From contig JAFUPE010000092.1 of NCBI GenBank assembly GCA_017481395.1, positions 1-31,867 on the forward strand: DNA of 31,867 nucleotides, given 5' to 3'. Shown one piece after another: positions 21,903 through 30,223 of the stretch (the stretch's first letter is position 1; every line of letters starts with the position of its first letter). The notes under the pieces were generated by a model. It saw nothing but the letters and a program-made list of their open reading frames with translations, did no database searches and was not told the origin of the DNA. Both the position numbers and the translations under genes were made by a program. This DNA is from Ruminococcus sp. (GTDB lineage: Bacteria; Bacillota_A; Clostridia; Oscillospirales; Acutalibacteraceae).

Positions 21903-22120
21903 TGAAATCTGACCCTGAGGTCAGATGAAATCCACCTCTTGGTGGATGAAGTGTCGCAAGCAATATGAAATATATTCTGTCGAAAATGTTAAGGGTCGCT
22001 AACGCTCCGAATTTATTATAAATTATATCAATCGCGACTTTAGCCGCCACCCACATATTTGCCGGTGGCAAATACTTCATACACATCGTGTACTTCATTT
22101 GCTGTGAAGCAAACTTCATT
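21902..22120. repeat. Hairpin-array element A
   Basis: The left half has linkers ATGAAAT (21902, 21925, 21965) and ATGAAGT (21946). Between them are hairpins ATCTGACC/GGTCAGAT (21907-21926) and ATCCACC/GGTGGAT (21930-21947). The core is CAATC at 22029, a GCGACT/AGCCGC hairpin, then CACCCACATATT ending at 22059. The right half has hairpins ATTTGCC/GGCAAAT (22057-22073), TACAC/GTGTA (22080-22092) and TTTGC/GCAAA (22098-22113), separated by ACTTCAT linkers (22074-22080, 22092-22098, 22113-22119), the reverse complement of the left linkers. It starts on the last base of the mscS stop. Some internal units (21953-22028) are degenerate. No ORF. Confidence 0.85.
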
Positions 22121-22157
22121 AAAATCCCGTCGTTAATAAAACGACGGGATTTTTTTA
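22121..22157. terminator. Bidirectional terminator between mscS and the symporter
   Basis: A 13-bp perfect stem AAAATCCCGTCGT (22121-22133) / ACGACGGGATTTT (22141-22153) with T-runs on both strands. It directly follows hairpin-array A and ends both convergent genes. Confidence 0.93.
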
Positions 22158-23483
22158 TTCAATCTCTTTATTAAGCATGTAAAGTGCTGTGGTATTGGGT
22201 ATAACCAAAAGTACGTTTACCGTATCGGCAATGCTCCACACAAGCTCTGAATTTATAGAGGCAGACACCAAAACTGCCGCCACCCACAGCACTCGGTAAA
22301 GCTTAACACCCTTAAACCCAAGCAAAAATTCAATGCACCTTTCCCCTATATACGACCAACCGATTATAGTTGAAAAGGCAAAAGTAATAAGTCCGAAGAA
22401 AAGCACCGGTCTGCCTATAAAAGGTAAGGTATCAAAGGCAAGGCTTGCCAGCATATCACCTGATGTTTTTTCGGCGGTTTCGGGATTTGCAAGCATAGCC
22501 GAAACCACAGCAACACCTGTCATCATACAAACCACAGCAGTATCCCAGAAAGCCGCTGTCATTGCGACATAAGAAAGATTTTTATGATTGTCACCCTCTG
22601 CCGCCGCTGAAACCACCGAGGCTGTACCTACGCCTGCTTCGTTGGAAAATAGTCCTCTTGCCATACCAAAGCGACAGGCTGTCATTATAGTAGAGCCTGC
22701 AAATCCACCTCCTACCGCCTGCGGCGAAAAAGCCGAGGTGATTATAAGCGATAAAGCCTTGCCTAAATAATGACGGTTTACAATTAAAATCCCCACACAG
22801 GCAAGCATATAAGCAACTGCCATAAACGGCACCAAAACCTGACACACACTGCCTACAGATTTAACTCCGCCCATTATTACCAAAGCGGTCAGAACTGCAC
22901 CTAAAACACCTACGGCTATAGTAACAAAGTTCAGCTCTACGGTACTCTGGGATTTTTCTATTTTAAAAAAGCCATGAACCGCGGTGCTCATGGCATTGCC
23001 CTGTAAAGCCGCACCTGTTATAAGTCCTCCCATTGATGCCGCCACAGCGAAAAACAAACCTAAGCCTTTTGCGTTCATTCCTCTTTGCATATAATACATT
23101 GGGCCGCCTACATACACGCCGTCTTTGTTTTTCACCCTGTATTTAAGAGAAAGAAATGACTCGCAATACATAGTAGCAATACCTAAAAGTCCCGTTATAA
23201 GGCACCAGAAAAGCGAGCCTGCTCCGCCCAAGGAAATCGCCGTACCTATGCCAATGATATTGCCTGTGCCCAACGTAGACGCAAGAGTAGTACAAAGAGT
23301 CTGAAAAGGACTTATATTTTTTCCCTCAGAACAGTTACCCCTAAAGGAAAGCTGAATTCCTTTGAAAAGCTTCTTCTGTACAAAGCCTGTTTTAAACGTC
23401 ATAAACAAATGGGTAAAAAGCAAAAAAGCTATCATCGGGAAACCCCAAAGATAGCTGTTAAGCGTGTCAAAAAAAGCAGTCAT
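22155..23483 (-). CDS. Sodium:alanine/glycine symporter (AGCS family)
   Basis: A 442-residue polytopic transporter. It has the family's N-terminal LNSYLWGFPM segment, the TLGTGNIIGIGTAI motif, the KNKDGVYVGGPMYYMQRGM segment, GMARGLFSNEAGVGTASVV (about 285-303), and late IGWSYIGERC. All are highly conserved in AGCS (AlsT/DagA-type) Na+- or H+-coupled amino-acid importers. Length is normal. A GAGGGTG lies just before the ATG. It is 44 nt downstream of citrate synthase on the same strand and probably cotranscribed. Confidence 0.93.
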   Translation of the reverse strand: MTAFFDTLNSYLWGFPMIAFLLFTHLFMTFKTGFVQKKLFKGIQLSFRGNCSEGKNISPFQTLCTTLASTLGTGNIIGIGTAISLGGAGSLFWCLITGLLGIATMYCESFLSLKYRVKNKDGVYVGGPMYYMQRGMNAKGLGLFFAVAASMGGLITGAALQGNAMSTAVHGFFKIEKSQSTVELNFVTIAVGVLGAVLTALVIMGGVKSVGSVCQVLVPFMAVAYMLACVGILIVNRHYLGKALSLIITSAFSPQAVGGGFAGSTIMTACRFGMARGLFSNEAGVGTASVVSAAAEGDNHKNLSYVAMTAAFWDTAVVCMMTGVAVVSAMLANPETAEKTSGDMLASLAFDTLPFIGRPVLFFGLITFAFSTIIGWSYIGERCIEFLLGFKGVKLYRVLWVAAVLVSASINSELVWSIADTVNVLLVIPNTTALYMLNKEIE

Positions 23484-23527
23484 AGCACCCTCACAGTACC
23501 GATGTTACTTTTTTATTCCTTGTATTT

Positions 23528-24913
23528 TTATTTTCTGTCTTTTAAAGCGACATAGTCCTTTTCAACGCAAACACTCATATAAGCAGGACGGATAATCTTA
23601 CCTGCATTAATAAGCTCTTCCATTCTGTGGGCAGACCAACCAGCAATTCTGGCAATTGCGAAAAGCGGTGTATAAAGCTCGGTAGGAAGACCAAGCATGC
23701 TGTAAAGGAAGCCGCTGTAAAAGTCAACGTTGGCACTTACGCCCTTGTAAATCTTCTTTTCCTCGGCAATAATCTGCGGTGCTAACTCCTCAACCTTTGC
23801 GTAAAGGTTAAATTCCTTCATACAGTCGGACTCAATTGCAAGATGCTCCACATAACGCTTAAGCACCTTTGCTCTGGGGTCGGAAATCGAGTAAACAGCA
23901 TGACCCATACCGTAAATAAGACCAGCCTTGTCGTAAGCCTCTTTATGTAAAAGCTTTCTTAAGTAGTCCTTGATTTCGTTTTCATCTTCCCAATTTTTAA
24001 CGGTTGCCTTAAGCTCGTTAAACATACCTACTACCTTGGCGTTTGCACCACCATGCTTGGGACCCTTAAGAGAAGAAAGTGCCGCCGCAATTGCAGAGTA
24101 GGTATCGGTACCCGAAGAGGTAACAACCCTTGTGGTAAATGTAGAGTTATTACCACCGCCATGCTCGGCATGAAGCACCAAGGCAATGTCAAGCACCTTT
24201 GCCTCTAAGGCTGTATACTCCTTATTGGGTCTGAGCATTCTTAAGATATTCTCGGCTGTAGAAAGCTCAGGCTTGGGATTGTGAATGTAAAGGCTATTGC
24301 CCTGTGCATAGTGGTTATAGGCATGATAGCCGTAAACAGAAAGCAAAGGGAAAATTGAAATAAGCTGTAAGCACTGCCTCAAAACGTTTTCAAAGGAAAT
24401 GTCGTTGGCGTTACTGTCGTAGCAGAAAAGAGTCAGTACGCTTCTTGCCAATGTATTCATCATATCAGCGCTGGGAGCCTTCATAACAACATCGCGGACA
24501 AAGTTTTTGGGCAAAGTTCTGTAGCTTGCCAAAAGCTCTTTAAAATCCTTCATCTGTGTTTCGTTGGGAAGCTCGCCGAACATAAGAAGATAAACTGTCT
24601 CCTCAAAGCCGAAGCGATTGTCCGAAGCAAAGCCCTCGATAAGCTCATTGATGTTATAGCCACGATAGAAAAGCTTGCCGTCTGTAGGCACAGCCTCGCC
24701 GTCAACGATTTTGTTCTGTCTTATTTCAGATACCTCGGTAAGACCTGTAAGCACGCCTTTACCCTTAAGGTCACGTAAGCCTCTCATTACGTTATGCTTA
24801 CCATAAAGAGCAGGGTCAATCTGAGAGTTCTGCACACATTTTTCACAAAGATTTTTTACCTCCTCAGTTGTTACGGAGTAGTCGTTATTAACTATTGAAT
24901 TCACAGCAATCAC
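23528..24913 (-). CDS. Citrate synthase
   Basis: A 461-residue enzyme condensing oxaloacetate and acetyl-CoA. Motifs seen: LFYRGYNINELI near the start, HAEHGGGNNSTFTTRVV (catalytic and CoA-binding region, His about 249-252), SLKGPKHGGAN, and GMGHAVYSISDPRAKVL (about 340). It belongs to the roughly 450-residue Clostridia group with an N-terminal extension rather than the short Gram-positive form. The start is GTG at 24913 or GTG at 24904; AAAGG lies too close to the first and rather far from the second, so this is undecided. No other TCA-cycle gene is near, so a glutamate-synthesis role is an inference from the family. Confidence 0.93.
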   Translation of the reverse strand: MIAVNSIVNNDYSVTTEEVKNLCEKCVQNSQIDPALYGKHNVMRGLRDLKGKGVLTGLTEVSEIRQNKIVDGEAVPTDGKLFYRGYNINELIEGFASDNRFGFEETVYLLMFGELPNETQMKDFKELLASYRTLPKNFVRDVVMKAPSADMMNTLARSVLTLFCYDSNANDISFENVLRQCLQLISIFPLLSVYGYHAYNHYAQGNSLYIHNPKPELSTAENILRMLRPNKEYTALEAKVLDIALVLHAEHGGGNNSTFTTRVVTSSGTDTYSAIAAALSSLKGPKHGGANAKVVGMFNELKATVKNWEDENEIKDYLRKLLHKEAYDKAGLIYGMGHAVYSISDPRAKVLKRYVEHLAIESDCMKEFNLYAKVEELAPQIIAEEKKIYKGVSANVDFYSGFLYSMLGLPTELYTPLFAIARIAGWSAHRMEELINAGKIIRPAYMSVCVEKDYVALKDRK

Positions 24914-25120
24914 TACCTTTCTTTTTTACATTCCTATAGCGTATGTACACCGCTTGCTGTGAGAAAGCAATGCACAAATTACAGACATTAATATATATGA
25001 CTTATTTTACCATATTATACTGCATAAAATCAAGTTTTATTTCTAAAATAAAAAAATCCTTAACACTTTTTGCATAATCGGTTTCAAAATTATTCATTTT
25101 TCGTTATTATTTACAGTATT

Positions 25121-25960
25121 TCACTCATTTTCGAAAAGCTCGGGGTGAAGTCGTGCATAATGAAAAATATATTGCTGAGCAATTCCGGCATATTCCCCGA
25201 AATCAGCACCGGTAAAATTCGGGAATAACCTATCCATGGCACGTTTCATCCAAACGTCCACAGGAAAGCCCTCGAGACGGTGAAGTCCGTAAAGCAAAAC
25301 GCAGTCGGCAACCTTACTGCCTACGCCTGTGATTTTCATTAGCTCAGCCTTTGCTTTGTCGTAGCTCAACTCCTTAAGGGCGTTTAAATTCACCTCGCCG
25401 CTTTTTACCTTCTGTGCCGCATCCGCAATATATCTTGCTCTAAAGCCTGCACGAATCGGCGATAAATCCTCGGCTGTTAATTTCGCTAACTCATCGACTG
25501 TAGGAAAAGCAAAAACACCCTCAGATATTTCTTTGCCGCAAAGAGTGCATAATCTTTCCACAATTCCCGAAATTCTTTTAATGTTGTTATTCTGGGAAAT
25601 AATAAAGGAAATAAGTGCTTCAAAGGGTTCCTGTCTCAAGATGCGTATGCCCGGAGCAAACCTTGCCGCTTCTTTTAAAGTAGGATGAATTTTACTAAGG
25701 TCGCTTTTTATTTTGCTGTAGTCAAGGTCTAAATCAAAATATGCTCGCCAGATATTTAAAAAATCTTCCTCAGAGGTATAAAGCGCCAAGGTATCGTGAT
25801 TTTTGCTTAGAGTTATCTCTTTTCCAAAAGCAACACCCGTAAATGAGCCGTCGGTATTTTCCTTAAAACGAAAGCATTGCCCGCACATAAGGGTATCCCT
25901 AAGCTCAAAATCGGTAATACCGTAAACCTCTATTTTATTTTCAAATGCTTTATAGTTCAT
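25121..25960 (-). CDS. OGG1-type 8-oxoguanine DNA glycosylase/AP lyase
   Basis: A 279-residue base-excision repair enzyme. The N-terminal OGG-type domain (about 10-110) is followed by an HhH-GPD domain with GVGSKVADCVLL (nucleophile Lys216) and GFPVDVW (catalytic Asp235). The Lys marks a bifunctional glycosylase/lyase. RISGIVERLC and SFIISQNNN match the OGG1/AlkA-like core. It is divergent from the DUF6062 gene. A role against oxidative guanine damage is inferred from the family. Confidence 0.9.
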   Translation of the reverse strand: MNYKAFENKIEVYGITDFELRDTLMCGQCFRFKENTDGSFTGVAFGKEITLSKNHDTLALYTSEEDFLNIWRAYFDLDLDYSKIKSDLSKIHPTLKEAARFAPGIRILRQEPFEALISFIISQNNNIKRISGIVERLCTLCGKEISEGVFAFPTVDELAKLTAEDLSPIRAGFRARYIADAAQKVKSGEVNLNALKELSYDKAKAELMKITGVGSKVADCVLLYGLHRLEGFPVDVWMKRAMDRLFPNFTGADFGEYAGIAQQYIFHYARLHPELFENE

Positions 25961-26046
25961 TTTTTATCCCTGCCTTTAAAAAAGCATAGCATTATTATTT
26001 TTTGTATGGTATACTGAATTTATAATTATCATATAGGAGAATTGTT

Positions 26047-26745
26047 ATGAAAGAAACTATATGCACAATACCTATTAACGATATTTTTAATCTTCACGAC
26101 GGATGTCCTTTCTGCCGTATGTACGAGATGCTTGAAAATCAGTACGCAACCTTTATTACAGGCTCGGCTATGATGGACCCCGAAACCCGTGTTGCGACTA
26201 ATAAAAAAGGCTTCTGCCCAAGACATTTTGAGAAGATTGTCGAGGTTGGCAAACGCCTTCCTGTTGCTCTTATTTTAGAAACACATCTCGATTTCATCCG
26301 AAATGAAATTCTGCCTAAAAAAGCAGGCAAGCCCGACAAAAAAACCTTAGCCAAAGCTCAGGAAATAACCGACAGCTGTTATATTTGTGACCGAATTCAG
26401 TTTGATATCCAGCATTTTCTGCAGACTGTATTTGTAGAATGGGCAAACTCGGCTGAATTTAAAGAGCTTTATAAAAATCAGGATTTTATCTGTATGAGGC
26501 ACTACACCGAGGTAATGAGGTATGCAAGCATAAAAATGCCCTCGAAGCACCTGTCGGCATTTCATGAGGACACCTTAAAGCTCGCACGCGGTTACCTTGA
26601 TACCCTTAAAAACGACACCACTCATTTTTGCCGAATGTTTGATTATCAGAACCGCGGTGCAGATTGGGGCAACAGCAAGGACGCTATTGAACGTGACATC
26701 AGGTTCCTTTCGGGCTACCTTGACAGAACGCCCGAAGATAAATGA
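26047..26745 (+). CDS. DUF6062-type protein with paired Cys motifs
   Basis: A 232-residue soluble protein of unknown function. The Cys/His layout is regular: CPFCRM (about 20-25), GFCPRHF (about 57-63), CYICDRI (about 115-121) and FICMRHY (about 150-156). This looks like two repeats of C-x-x-C followed by C-x-x-H, suggesting one or two metal sites. AGGAG lies about 8 nt before the ATG. TATAAT at 26021-26026 could be its -10, but the -35 is poor. Its stop codon lies inside the first linker of hairpin-array B. Confidence 0.75.
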   Translation: MKETICTIPINDIFNLHDGCPFCRMYEMLENQYATFITGSAMMDPETRVATNKKGFCPRHFEKIVEVGKRLPVALILETHLDFIRNEILPKKAGKPDKKTLAKAQEITDSCYICDRIQFDIQHFLQTVFVEWANSAEFKELYKNQDFICMRHYTEVMRYASIKMPSKHLSAFHEDTLKLARGYLDTLKNDTTHFCRMFDYQNRGADWGNSKDAIERDIRFLSGYLDRTPEDK

Positions 26746-26966
26746 AGTTTGCCCGAAGGCCAATGAAATATATCTGATGATATATAAAATATTGTAAACA
26801 ATATGAAGTGTTTGCTCTGCAAACATTATGAGCCACCAGCTCAGCATTTAATAGTTGTTCCAATCGCACGCATAGCGTGCCACCGACATATTCGCTTTTG
26901 CGAATACTTCATATCGAAGATACTTCATACGCTATACGTACTTCATATTCCAAAGGAATATTTCAT
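26742..26966. repeat. Hairpin-array element B
   Basis: The clearest of the three arrays. The left half has linkers ATGAAGT (26742), ATGAAAT (26763), a degenerate copy (26784) and ATGAAGT (26803). Between or beside them are hairpins TTTGCC/GGCCAA, ATATATC/GATATAT, ATATTG/CAATAT, TGTTTGC/GCAAACA and TGAGC/GCTCA. The core is CAATC (26861), perfect hairpin GCACGC/GCGTGC (26866-26880), then CACCGACATATT (26881-26892). The right half has hairpins TATTCGC/GCGAATA, TATC/GATA, TACG/CGTA and ATATTCC/GGAATAT, separated by TACTTCAT (26905, 26921, 26939) and closed by ATTTCAT (26960). Units repeat every 16-21 nt. It overlaps the upstream stop codon. No ORF. Confidence 0.9.
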
Positions 26967-26984
26967 TCATATTACCTATTACTT

Positions 26985-27011
26985 AAACAAAAGCTCCCCA
27001 TTAAGGGGAGC
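26985..27011 (-). terminator. Terminator of the AraC-family gene
   Basis: A perfect 7-bp stem GCTCCCC (26993-26999) / GGGGAGC (27005-27011). On the minus strand it is followed by TTTTGTTTA. It starts 10 nt after the AraC stop codon. Confidence 0.85.
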
Positions 27012-27020
27012 AAAGTTTTC

Positions 27021-27899
27021 TTATATTCTGCGGATTTCAGAAATTGAAGGTACGTCGTGGTACTGCTTGATATACTCGCTTAAGGTGCAGTTGTAAACGC
27101 TCTTGAAAGCGGCAATAAACGCCTTAACACTGGGAAAGCCGTTTTCAAGTGCTGCCCTTGTTTCAGAAATACCTGTAGTCTGAATATCTCTTAAAGCATT
27201 TTCAAGTCTTATGAGATTCAGATACTGCTTAAAAGTCTTGCGGGTATTCTGCTTGAAATAACGCGAAAAATATGTAGGTGTAAGACCAACGTGCGACGCA
27301 ATCTCGTCTAAGGTAATACGCTCCTTAAAATTAAGCTTTATATAATCTATTGCTTTTTTGGCGTACTCAAGTTCTTCGTGCTCGGGTATAGTCTGGGTAC
27401 GAGTTCGTTCCTCCTTACAGGAAACGAAAAGATGCACTAAAATCTGAGCCATAGAGGTAGAAATCTTAAGGTCGGAAAACTCGGTCTGAGCCTGAGTTTC
27501 CTCCACAATTTCCTTCAAGAGCTTTGTAATCTCAGCCTTGGCGGCAACGTTTTTGTTAACGTCAAAGCTGTAGGATTCGAAATCCTCGAAATACGCCTTG
27601 ATATAATTGTACGAAAACTGTACCACAAGATACTTAACGTTTTCCTGTGGAATCTTACCGCAGGTCTGGTGAATATCGTCATTGTTAATAACGATAAAAT
27701 CGCCGTCGGTAAGGTCGTTATCCACGCCGTTAATCATAACCCAGAAGTTACCCTTGATAATATAGATGACTTCTATATTTTTGTGCCAATGCTTGTTGGT
27801 GTAGCACTCCTGTCCGGGCTTATCAAAAAGTATAACTTTACCGGGTAAATTATCATCGGCAGATATTATTTCATACTTATAACGATAATTCTTAGGCAT
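27021..27899 (-). CDS. AraC-family transcriptional regulator with cupin sensor
   Basis: A 292-residue protein. The N-terminal cupin (about 15-105, HWHKNIEVIYIIKG and DGDFIVINNDDIHQ) is the ligand-sensing part, typically for sugars. The C-terminal double HTH is at about 185-285 (ITLDEIASHVGLTPTYFSRYFKQ and the second helix region FPSVKAFIAAFKSVYNCTL). AAAGGAGG lies before the ATG. It is divergent from the MBL lipoprotein across 184 nt. No sugar transporter or catabolic gene is adjacent, so the target is unknown. Confidence 0.9.
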   Translation of the reverse strand: MPKNYRYKYEIISADDNLPGKVILFDKPGQECYTNKHWHKNIEVIYIIKGNFWVMINGVDNDLTDGDFIVINNDDIHQTCGKIPQENVKYLVVQFSYNYIKAYFEDFESYSFDVNKNVAAKAEITKLLKEIVEETQAQTEFSDLKISTSMAQILVHLFVSCKEERTRTQTIPEHEELEYAKKAIDYIKLNFKERITLDEIASHVGLTPTYFSRYFKQNTRKTFKQYLNLIRLENALRDIQTTGISETRAALENGFPSVKAFIAAFKSVYNCTLSEYIKQYHDVPSISEIRRI

Positions 27900-28083
27900 G
27901 GTACTACCTCCTTTACATTAATTTCATATCCTTAATTTGTATTGTAACAGAAAAAGATAATTTTTGTATACCCCTAATTTAGCTTGAAAATTATTACCGT
28001 TGGCGTATTTTGCCTTAAATATAAATTTTTCGCTAAATTTTAACCTTAAAATATCCAAGTTTTTTTAGAAAGTCGGTGTTTTC

Positions 28084-29169
28084 TTGAAAAAGAAGCTTAA
28101 ATTTTTAATATTGTCATTTTTTATCCTTATATTTTTTATAATAAGCGGATGTGAGCTTCCCAGTGTTTTGTCAGATAATATATCTGCAAACAATGCAGAG
28201 CTTACAATTTCCTTTATTGACGTAGGGCAGGGCGATGCCACACTGATTGAATGCGATAATGAAGCAATGCTGATTGATGCAGGACTCTATTCTGAGCGAC
28301 AAGCGGTTACCTCGTACATATACAAAAGGGGCATAAGAAGCCTTGATTACTGCGTTGCCACCCATCCTCACGCAGACCATATCGGCGGTATGAGCGATGT
28401 AATTTACAGCCTTGATGTCGATACTCTTGTATATCCCCTTTGTGATACCGAGTCAAGCTCGTGGAATTACGTCTTAGATGCCTGCGACGAGACAGGGGTT
28501 TCTTACTTTAACCCCGAGCCTCTTGACACCATTAAATTAGGCAAGGCAACTATAACCTTTCTTTCTCCCGAAAGAAACGCCGTATACGACGACCTTAACA
28601 ACTATTCATTGGTGCTTAAGCTTGAGTATGAAAATGTTTCCTTTTTATTTACAGGCGACGCCGAAAAGCAAGTCGAAACTAAACTATTGGAAACGCACTT
28701 CGATTTAAGTGCAGATGTACTTAAATGCGGTCACCACGGAAGCTCAACCAGCTCCTCTGAAGCTTTTATTAATGCCGTAAATCCTGCGGCAGCAGTTATT
28801 TCCTGCGGTATAGATAACGAATATGGTCATCCTCACCGCGAAACTTTAAACACCCTTAATGACCGCGGAATTAAAATTTACCGCACCGATATGAGTTCTA
28901 CCATTGTGGCACTTTCTGACGGCGAGACCATCACCTTTTGCTCCGGCGACGAGGTTTTAGGCGAGGTTGCCGTCAACACACAATCAGAGACTCAATCTGC
29001 TTCAAGTGAAGCTGCATATAATTATGTAGGCAACAAAAACAGCAAGGTTTTTCACTCTCTAAATTGCTCCTCAGTAGAAAACACTAAAGAAAAAAACAAG
29101 GTGTATTTCAACACCCGAGAAGACGCGGCAGACAATGGCTACAGCCCTTGCAAAGCCTGCAATCCTTAA
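28084..29169 (+). CDS. ComEC-type metallo-beta-lactamase-fold lipoprotein with Ada-like C-terminal domain
   Basis: A 361-residue protein starting with TTG at 28084. The signal ends in lipobox ISGC (Cys23). The MBL domain (about 38-300) has FIDVGQGDA, the metal site THPHADH (H94, H96, D98, H99), FTGDAE and KCGHHGSS, the pattern of the ComEC/Rec2 C-terminal hydrolase and related secreted nucleases or phosphodiesterases. After a Ser/Gln linker, the last 45 residues (NYVGNKNSKVFHSLNCSSV...YSPCKACNP) match the Ada-like metal-binding fold found at the ends of secreted nucleases. This supports an extracellular nucleic-acid or phosphoester substrate, but that is inference. The stop is followed after 4 nt by the FkbM gene. 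Confidence 0.85.
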   Translation: MKKKLKFLILSFFILIFFIISGCELPSVLSDNISANNAELTISFIDVGQGDATLIECDNEAMLIDAGLYSERQAVTSYIYKRGIRSLDYCVATHPHADHIGGMSDVIYSLDVDTLVYPLCDTESSSWNYVLDACDETGVSYFNPEPLDTIKLGKATITFLSPERNAVYDDLNNYSLVLKLEYENVSFLFTGDAEKQVETKLLETHFDLSADVLKCGHHGSSTSSSEAFINAVNPAAAVISCGIDNEYGHPHRETLNTLNDRGIKIYRTDMSSTIVALSDGETITFCSGDEVLGEVAVNTQSETQSASSEAAYNYVGNKNSKVFHSLNCSSVENTKEKNKVYFNTREDAADNGYSPCKACNP

Positions 29170-29173
29170 TGCT

Positions 29174-30223
29174 ATGAATATTACAGAAAAACTCCTTTCC
29201 TATACATCAGTATGGGAAAAGCTTAAAAACGAAAAGTCCCCCATTGTGCTTTACGGCACAGGTAACGGTGCTGATACTGTCCTTGACATTTTTGAAAGCC
29301 TTAATATAAAAGCAAGTGCAATTTGTGCCAGCGACGGCTTTGTACGCAAACGCATCTTCCGAGGATTTGAGGTTATAAGCATTAGCGACGCTAAAGAAAG
29401 GTTTGAAAATCCTCTTTTTTGCCTCAGCTTTGCATCAAGCATCAATGACGTTATGGAAAACATAAAGTCCCTTAACCCATTGGTACCTGTTGTGCCTGTT
29501 TTCGGCAAAGATTACATAGACAGAGATTTTATTGTCGGCAATCGTGAGAAAATTGACTCTGCCTACAACCTGCTTTCTGACGATAAAAGCAAAGAAGTTT
29601 TCGAAAACATACTTACTTTTGAATTTACAGGTGAGCTTTCTTATCTTATAAAAACCGAAAGCACAAGAGAAGAAGCCTTGTGTAAGCTTTTAAAGCTTAC
29701 AGATAAAGAGCACTACGCCGACCTTGGAGCATACCGCGGTGACACCGTTGAAGAGCTTGTGAATCTTTGCGGTGGTTTTGAAAAAGCCTATGCCTTTGAG
29801 CCTGACAAAAAGACCTTTTTGAAGCTTAAAGAAAACACAAAGGATTTCGAAAACCTGACTCTTTTCCCATATGCTCTATGGAGTGAGAATACCACCCTTA
29901 ATTTTTCGGGCGGTGGCGGCAGGCAAAGTGCTTTAAGTAATGAGGGCTATGAGGTAAAGGCTGTTGCACTTGACAATATTTTAGGCGATAAAAAAATCAC
30001 CTATATCAAGGCAGATGTGGAGGGTGCCGAGAAGGAAGCCTTAGAGGGTATGAGCAGGATTTTAAAGGAACAGAAACCGAAATTATGTATAAGTGCATAC
30101 CACAGTAGTGCCGACATTTTCGAGCTTATTCTGCAAATCCACAGTATCAATCCCGATTACAAAATAAGCCTCAGACATCATCCATACATACCCGCATGGG
30201 ATACGAACTTGTATTGTATGTAG
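29174..30223 (+). CDS. FkbM-family SAM-dependent methyltransferase with N-terminal Rossmann-like domain
   Basis: A 349-residue protein. ATG 29174 is chosen because it avoids a 35-nt overlap with the upstream gene; ATG 29135 is the alternative. Neither has a good RBS, so coupling to the upstream stop is likely. An N-terminal part (about 25-110, IVLYGTGNGADTVLDIF) resembles the nucleotide-binding domain of PglD-like or sugar-modifying proteins. The C-terminal part (about 180-345) is FkbM: YADLGAYRGDT (SAM loop), FEPDKKTF, YIKADVEGAEKEAL, and LCISAYH. It is probably an O-methyltransferase on a sugar or polyketide-like substrate; none is identified nearby. Its stop codon TAG forms the left edge of hairpin-array C. 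Confidence 0.85.
   Translation: MNITEKLLSYTSVWEKLKNEKSPIVLYGTGNGADTVLDIFESLNIKASAICASDGFVRKRIFRGFEVISISDAKERFENPLFCLSFASSINDVMENIKSLNPLVPVVPVFGKDYIDRDFIVGNREKIDSAYNLLSDDKSKEVFENILTFEFTGELSYLIKTESTREEALCKLLKLTDKEHYADLGAYRGDTVEELVNLCGGFEKAYAFEPDKKTFLKLKENTKDFENLTLFPYALWSENTTLNFSGGGGRQSALSNEGYEVKAVALDNILGDKKITYIKADVEGAEKEALEGMSRILKEQKPKLCISAYHSSADIFELILQIHSINPDYKISLRHHPYIPAWDTNLYCM

Noticed and set aside
24914..25120. Regulatory RNA or riboswitch upstream of citrate synthase
   Set aside because: 207 nt of AT-rich sequence with no convincing conserved stem set. An ATTATA that could be a minus-strand -10 (25014-25019) lacks a matching -35.
26803..27096. A 97-residue + strand ORF across hairpin-array B and the end of the AraC gene
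   Set aside because: It is made of the hairpin linkers and the antisense of a real gene; no RBS.
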